Positions 58,357-64,000 of a stretch of DNA of 64,000 bases are shown piece after piece; position 1 is the stretch's first letter, and each line of letters opens with the position of its first letter. Both the position numbers and the translations under genes were made by a program. Under the pieces are notes generated by a model. That model ran no database searches. It saw nothing but the letters and a program-made list of their open reading frames with translations, and was not told where the DNA came from. The stretch is from Diploscapter coronatus (Eukaryota > Nematoda > Chromadorea > Rhabditida > Rhabditidae), in NCBI GenBank assembly GCA_964036155.1, contig OZ038423.1, positions 73,485,249 to 73,549,248 of the forward strand, given 5' to 3'.

Positions 58357-58931
58357 TTTTCAAAGCCACTTTTCTTATGAAAAATATGCATATTTCAACT
58401 CAAAATCATTAAGACGCATTCTTTGAATAACCCGAACAAAATATAAAGAGCGGCCGGACAACTGCAAAAGTGTCCCGGATCCGAACCAAACTTATATGGA
58501 TGGGTACACCTATGGGCCCTAATCACAAAAATGAGAAGATCAGGCCCCGCCCCTTAAAGTAGGCGGGGCTAGGTTGGAGTCAAAGTTGGGAGTTTTGATT
58601 AAGAGATGCGGATTAGAAATAGGAAAAAGAAGCAAACCTTCGGTTTTCTCTATGTCGATTTCGATAAGTTCCTGGACCTGACTAAATTTGTACCTAATTC
58701 ACCTCTGATCTGTCCTTCCCAATGTTCGATTCTTTGTTCATGGAGGCAATTTTTCAACCTGCCAAGTGTCCGTGTATCTTCCCTCTTCCTCTGCAAACCC
58801 CCTAGGATTTGCCTATGAGTGCATAATCTCTTCTTGTCCTTCCTTCTATAGCTCTGCTTGCATCTTTTCTCAATTCTCGATACTTCCCTCCTCTCTTTGA
58901 AGTGTCCATAATCGACTTTTGCACCGAGGAA
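58357..58931. other. Upstream region of the ion-channel gene, with a repeat copy
   Basis: Holds the second copy of the box B-like repeat (58451-58497; minus-strand GGTTCGGATCCGGGACACTT) and the GGCCCCGCCCC/GGCGGGG stretch at 58542-58570. The channel promoter should lie here. No gene seen. Confidence 0.45.
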
Positions 58932-61808
58932 ATGCTTCATAATTTTGTTAAAGTCGTGATTTTCTTCGATTTTCTATGCACAGTCGAATGTAGTGTGGAT
59001 GAGTTTCGACTTCTACAGCATTTGAAGGAGGTTATTCTTGAAAGCCTTTCTTGAAAATGTTTCATGAAAATTAACGGATTGCAGAACTACGACCCCTTTG
59101 AAAGGCCTATCGAAAATGTGTCTCAGCCTCTCCAAGTCAAAGTACGGATGCTGCTCAACCAGATCCTAGATATCGTTAGATTTGCATTCCTTTTCTCGTT
59201 GAAAGTTCAAATTCAGGACGAAAAGAATCAGCAAATGGCAGTATTGGCTTACGTCGATTATGTAAATTACTGTAAAAAAAACTTTTCGAAAAATGAAAGT
59301 TTAGCGCTGGTCAGATTATAAAATGCGATGGGATCCAGCCAAATTCGGGGGAATTACGGACATTAGAATCCAATCAGGGGAGGATGCTCCGTTCCGATTG
59401 TGGAAGCCGGATATCCTCCAATTTAATAGGTGAGTGGACAATTTCACTAGATTTTTTGTTGTTTTTCAAATGATGAATAATGTAAAAAATATAACTTTTC
59501 ATCAGCCTTTTTCACACGGTCTGTCAAGCGATGCATAGGACTGAATTTTCTAGTTTCTCTAATACACTATTTTTCTACTTGCAATTTTGTTTTTCGTCTA
59601 AGGATTTCTTACTGGATATTTTTCAAAACTCTGGAACTCATTTTTTATAGAGGGGACCTGTGGCTATAAGAAATGGATTCCAGATTTTTTAAACAATGCT
59701 CGCTAAGAAACCCATAGGGAGAATTCAATTTGACAGCGACAATGCACCAATTTACGCTGTTGACAGACCGTGTTTATTGTCCACCTTTCTTTGACATTTA
59801 GCAGTTGTGAACGATAAAAATGATGGCTGTGAGTGTTACTTTTGTCCCAAAGCGAGAGAAAGAAATAGCGTTTGGGATGAAAGTATTCGCTTTTGGATCA
59901 AAACTACTCATTTTTTAACAAAACATTCACTTGTGGGATAAAAGTGCTCACATCAGAAAATTTTCGAATGAAATCATAGAATATTATTGTTTCAAGAGAA
60001 AATTTAGTGTCTCGGAAAAATTCCTCTCAACATATGATTCCCGATTCATCGTTAAACACACAGGAGAGGTTCAACAAAACCCACCAGCGATATTCCGATT
60101 CATCTGTCAGGTACCAAATAAACGATCGGTGCTTCTTATAATTCGAAGCTTCAGATCGATGTCACTTATTATCCGTTTGATTCTCAGACGTGTTTCCTAA
60201 AAATGGGAAGCTGGACGCACTCTGGATCGCTCATCGATCTCGACTTTTATTTGGCCAATTTGACGAGTGAGTTCGGGGAATTTAAAGATTTTTTATTAGT
60301 TGATGATCAAAAATGCCTTAAAAATCTGGAATTTTAAAATAATAAGTTTAGACCCAAAGGGCGAAATCGTAAATCCTGTTCCGATTCGGAGCGAGAAAAA
60401 CCCCGGGAGTTACTACGTGGACGATTGCGTCGACTTGCAAGTCTATATGAAGAACGGTGAATGGGAGTTGATGCATACGCCCGGCAAACGACTCGTTACT
60501 CTTTTCGACAAGGAGCCCTATCACGAGTTATTCTTCTACATCCATATCAAGAGACTAACACTAGCCTACGGTAATTTTAAGACGGATTGAATATCGTAAT
60601 TTGTAAGCAGAAGTTGAGATAGTGAAGAAGTTGCATTTCTTATGATATTATGACGAAGCTCCATTTTCGATGGATTATTTTTCTTTGCAAAGCCGTAAAG
60701 TCTAGGCATCAACTTGATCATCCCATCTCTGGTCATTTCGATGATGTGCGTCTTGGGATTCACCCTACCACCGACATCTTGTGAAAAAATCTCGCTGGGT
60801 AAGTTACTAGGCAATCTAAAGTTTAAAAAATCAAGAACTCTTTAGAAACAACCGTCCTGCTATCGGTGATATTCTTCCTGCAAATCGTGTCAAATGTCAA
60901 CCCACCGCAATCTCAATCACTGCCCATTTTATGTGAGTATTTCGCGTTTTCAATTCGAAGCTCAGAGTTTAAGAGATCTTTTGAAAAAATATTTCTTATT
61001 TCGAACCCTCAAAATTTTCAGCTGCCTTCTTTTCGACTTGCCTGATGGTTGTGTCCTGTTCCTGTGTCTTTACCGTATTTTCGCTATCGTTTTATCACCG
61101 GAAAACGGATACTCATGAAATGAGTCCCTTTGTAAGAAGAAAAACTTATTTATTTAAAAAAAAAAAAGTATATTTTAGATGCGTAAAATTTTCGTTGAAA
61201 TTCTGCCTTATCTATTGCTAATGAAAAAGCCAAACCATCCGAAATTTTTGCGGGTAAGTTAGATTCATCATGGATTTATCAAAGAGAAATTCAGTCAATC
61301 GAAAAATCAGTTTTGCCGATCCATCGAATTTCCACATGCATGCCTTTGATGAGATTGCCTTCCTCGCCACAAACTTCGGGAAGTTCAACTGAAAATTTAC
61401 CGAGTTTGTCATTTTTCCTTTTCGAAAGAATCACTTAAAATATTAGGTCATAAATTATCGCTGATCCAAAATACGTCTCGTTTCTATGAACAATTACGGA
61501 AGATTCACGATGATTTACAGAAGTTAACCAACAGGATGAACGACACAATGAGAGAAGAACAGGTTAGATAGATTATTGCATCTTTCTTAACAAATTAATT
61601 TCAACATTGGTGATTATTTTTTTCTTTTGAGAAAGTAAAAAAAACTGTTTCAAAGAAATAATAGTTGAGAAAACGGAACTATTCATTATAGCAATGCTGC
61701 GAATGGCGCTTCGCGAGCATGGCCGTCGATCGTCTGTGCCTCTACATGTTCACCGTCTTCATCATGCTATCTACTTCAGCTCTAATTGTTCCGCATCTTA
61801 TCGCGTAA
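58932..61808 (+). CDS. Cys-loop ligand-gated ion channel, nicotinic receptor-like (non-alpha) subunit
   Basis: Fourteen exons in phase total 500 codons (499 residues), the usual length. A signal peptide (MLHNFVKVVIFFDFLCTVEC) is followed by the receptor start NYDPFERPIENVSQPL, QILDIDEKNQQM and WDPAKFGGITDIR, FRLWKPDILQFN. The Cys-loop C-13-C is exact (CQIDVTYYPFDSQTC). Loop C lacks the vicinal Cys pair, so this is not an alpha-type subunit. TM1 is INLIIPSLVISMMCVLGFTL; TM2 follows CEKISLE (ETTVLLSVIFFLQIV); TM3 is FFSTCLMVVSCSCVFTVFS; then the cytosolic loop, a helix with DDLQKLTNRMNDTMREEQ, and TM4 (LYMFTVFIMLSTSALIV) before HLIA-stop. The Glu next to TM2 and no Pro-Ala motif predict a cation channel. 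The exon end at 61403 is the least certain. The C. elegans acr type cannot be named. Confidence 0.92.
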
Positions 61809-61867
61809 GTTTGTTTTGATTTTTCTTTGTAAAATATGCATTTCAAGAAAATTCGATACGGCAACAT

Positions 61868-61873
61868 AATAAA
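61868..61873 (+). terminator. Polyadenylation signal AATAAA of the channel gene
   Basis: AATAAA 60 nt after the channel stop codon, the first one downstream. Confidence 0.55.
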
Positions 61874-64000
61874 CGTCACCAATTCGAAGATACGGGCTAA
61901 TTTTATTATTCTACCCTTTATAATAGAGTTAGCGGATCAGATCTAGTAAGTGATAATTTGTTTGAAATTTGGACAACAAGGTGGATTAAAGATATCTCAA
62001 ACTGTTTTCTACTCCCCATTCTTTATCACATGAAATAAAACTTAGTTTTGCAAGTAAGTGAGCATTTTGAAATATTTTGGAAAGCAATGAGGATTTAGAA
62101 CATCTTACACTGCTTTCAGCTCCTAAGCTTCGTCATGCGATGCAAAATTCAACTTGTAAGTGATAATTATAGAAAATTCGCCTCGAAATCTGTCACTGTC
62201 TCGGATTTCAGAATTCGCTGCTCGTGACGAATCGATATTTCGAAGATTTTGTTCTTCTGCTCACCTTATCTTCGGATTCTTGCTTTTTCTGACATTTTCC
62301 GGCTTTATTTCTTTTTCTCCAATTCTCACCTTTATTTTCAAAATCCTTTGCTTCTTCTTCTCCCAGATTTCTTTTATCACTCCTCTTTCTCCCCATCTCT
62401 AAATCTCTCACATTATCATTTTCTCTCGTGCAATTCGATATCTTTAACATTTTGTTCTCGTGTCTATCTCCTCGTTTCACCTCCCTACCATAATCATTTT
62501 TTCGAGTCTGTGTTACTCAAACACATTTTAGCCCCGAGAGTTTTGTTGATTCGTAAATAAGTGCATTCCATCAATCATAATCTGCTCAATTGATATTTCT
62601 AGCTTTTTATATTAGTTTTTGCATATAATTTTCCTATCGTTTGTTTGGAAATTCATTACGGTAATTTTCTTAACATATTTTTAGTCGAAACTTCCTGAAC
62701 ATGAAACTCGATCATAATCTGTGCCTAGATCTAGAAATTTCAGAAAAAAAAATCTTTGGATTAGTACTTATTCCAATGTGATTGAGTCAAGATTTTCGAT
62801 ATCTAGTATCCCTAATAATTTCCAACTTTGCAATAAATCAATTATCTTTCCGATTTCAACACGCGTTTTCGTGTCTGTTTAAAAGACATCAATTCCGCGT
62901 CAACCTCGGTTCTTCCTTCCTTTTCCCTCGGTTCAGGTACAAGAAGTACTACTTTTTCCCAGAAGATTCATCCGATCATATCGACTTTCAGCCTACCTTC
63001 TCAGTTAGTGCAAGTGTTCTCGTTTCGCTTTTTGTCAAAATCACTTCTGCTTATCTAAACACAAATTTGTCTATATTTTGAATCTCTTGAACTAGCCAAA
63101 GATTACGGTTGGAAATTTCTCGAATTTATCGGCATCGCGTTTCTTCGTTCATTGAAAGTTCACCATACTTTGTCTTAGTTCTTCTTAAAAAAAGTTCTAG
63201 AAATATATTTTCGATCTGGAATATTTCTGTTGAAAAATCCATTTCTTAATTCATACAAAATGAGCACTAAAATTCTTAGTCAAACTCACAATATTTTGCA
63301 AAAAGTTATGATCGATGATAGCCAGTTTTTAACAGCTATTTTTCATAGCATGATGAGAGGAATTATAAATACCTACGACCAGCATTGCTTGACGCACAAT
63401 TAGTGAGCAGACTAGAAATTCATCAGGAAAAATTCGCAAAACCCAAAACCCGAACGTCGCGAAATTTGTCAGCGGCAGGGGTGAGGGGAAAGACAATATC
63501 ACGTTTTTCGCGTTCCTTTCGAGACGTTTTGCTTGACGAGAATGAACGAATTCACCGGGGAATAACAGATTTGAGTTCGGGTATTTCGAGGAAACCTTTC
63601 GTTCTAGCGCACCCATTTTGACCTTATTCGGATATTTTTGGTTTGGTGAAAAATTTCTCAAAAGTTAATTGTTTTTCTTTGGAAAAATTTCGCATGAAGC
63701 ATTTTTTGGAACTAAATGCCAAAAAGTGAAAAAATGTGACCTAAGTTTTCAATGCAAAATTTACTTCCAAGATTATTCAGAAATGTCTCGACGTGATTTC
63801 ATCGTCCTAGAATAATTGTTTTTATTTCGCTAGTGACTTTTTCTGGCCTGCACCCAATTTCCTTCTGAACCTCTGACAATGAGCGTCGTGTTGTTTTGGA
63901 AAAAAACAGAATTGCAGATCCTTGGTTTCATTAGGTCTACTTCCAGGTTTTCCGGGTTGCTTGTGCAAATTTAATATCTCTCCCTGCATTCGTGCACATC
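61874..64000. other. Right-hand region without a recognisable gene
   Basis: AT-rich; a pyrimidine-rich tract covers 62240-62520. Frames at 62782-63081 and 63385-63621 (plus) and 63329-63661 (minus) have no recognisable motif, and I saw no coherent splice chain. The 5' end of a gene beyond the window may begin here, but I cannot show it. Confidence 0.4.

Noticed and set aside
1..64000. CRISPR array, bacterial operon or prophage features
   Set aside because: No regularly spaced direct repeats and no bacterial gene organisation. All recognised genes are split by spliceosomal introns.

Overview
This window is nuclear DNA of a nematode. The strongest marker is a major sperm protein (MSP) gene at 40137-40790, a protein found only in nematodes. 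Supporting signs are many short introns (down to about 40 bp) with TTTCAG-like acceptors, AT-rich non-coding DNA, and splice acceptors a few bases 5' of many start codons, as expected for spliced-leader trans-splicing. The species cannot be named from the sequence. Gene models were assembled by eye from splice sites, reading phase and remembered family sequences, with no searches run.

1-33107: a 3.9 kb stretch without a clear gene, then a small plus-strand hypothetical gene that converges on a block of five minus-strand housekeeping genes. These are SCAP (sterol-regulated SREBP escort protein), eIF3 subunit F, a WBP2-like GRAM/PPxY protein, the mitochondrial inner-membrane dynamin OPA1 (C. 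elegans EAT-3), and the TMEM41B/stasimon lipid scramblase. SCAP reconstructs as 28 exons coding 1095 residues, with three apparent GC-AG introns.

33108-40790: TMEM41B and a plus-strand Rab39-type GTPase share a 655 bp divergent promoter. After a 1.8 kb gap comes a minus-strand WDFY2-type WD40/FYVE gene, divergent from an MSP gene with a shortened N-terminus.

40791-51035: a repeat-rich accessory zone. It holds a 183 bp hAT-like MITE with an 8-bp target duplication. A 2.17 kb terminal-inverted-repeat element carrying its own spliced gene sits inside C-terminal exons of eIF2A. Next to it is the C-terminal domain of a MITD1-like gene, then a 3.7 kb foldback structure made of two palindromes bounded by TTAA, and a small three-exon gene for an acidic 65-residue protein.

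51036-64000: a 14-exon gene for a 791-residue protein that joins an intact-looking Ser/Thr kinase domain to about 500 residues I do not recognise, with a foldback repeat in its last intron. I consider this the best candidate for an undescribed protein architecture. After it come a near-perfect GACACCGG hairpin, a 5'-truncated mariner transposase, a 14-exon Cys-loop ligand-gated channel (499 residues), and about 2 kb in which I see no gene.
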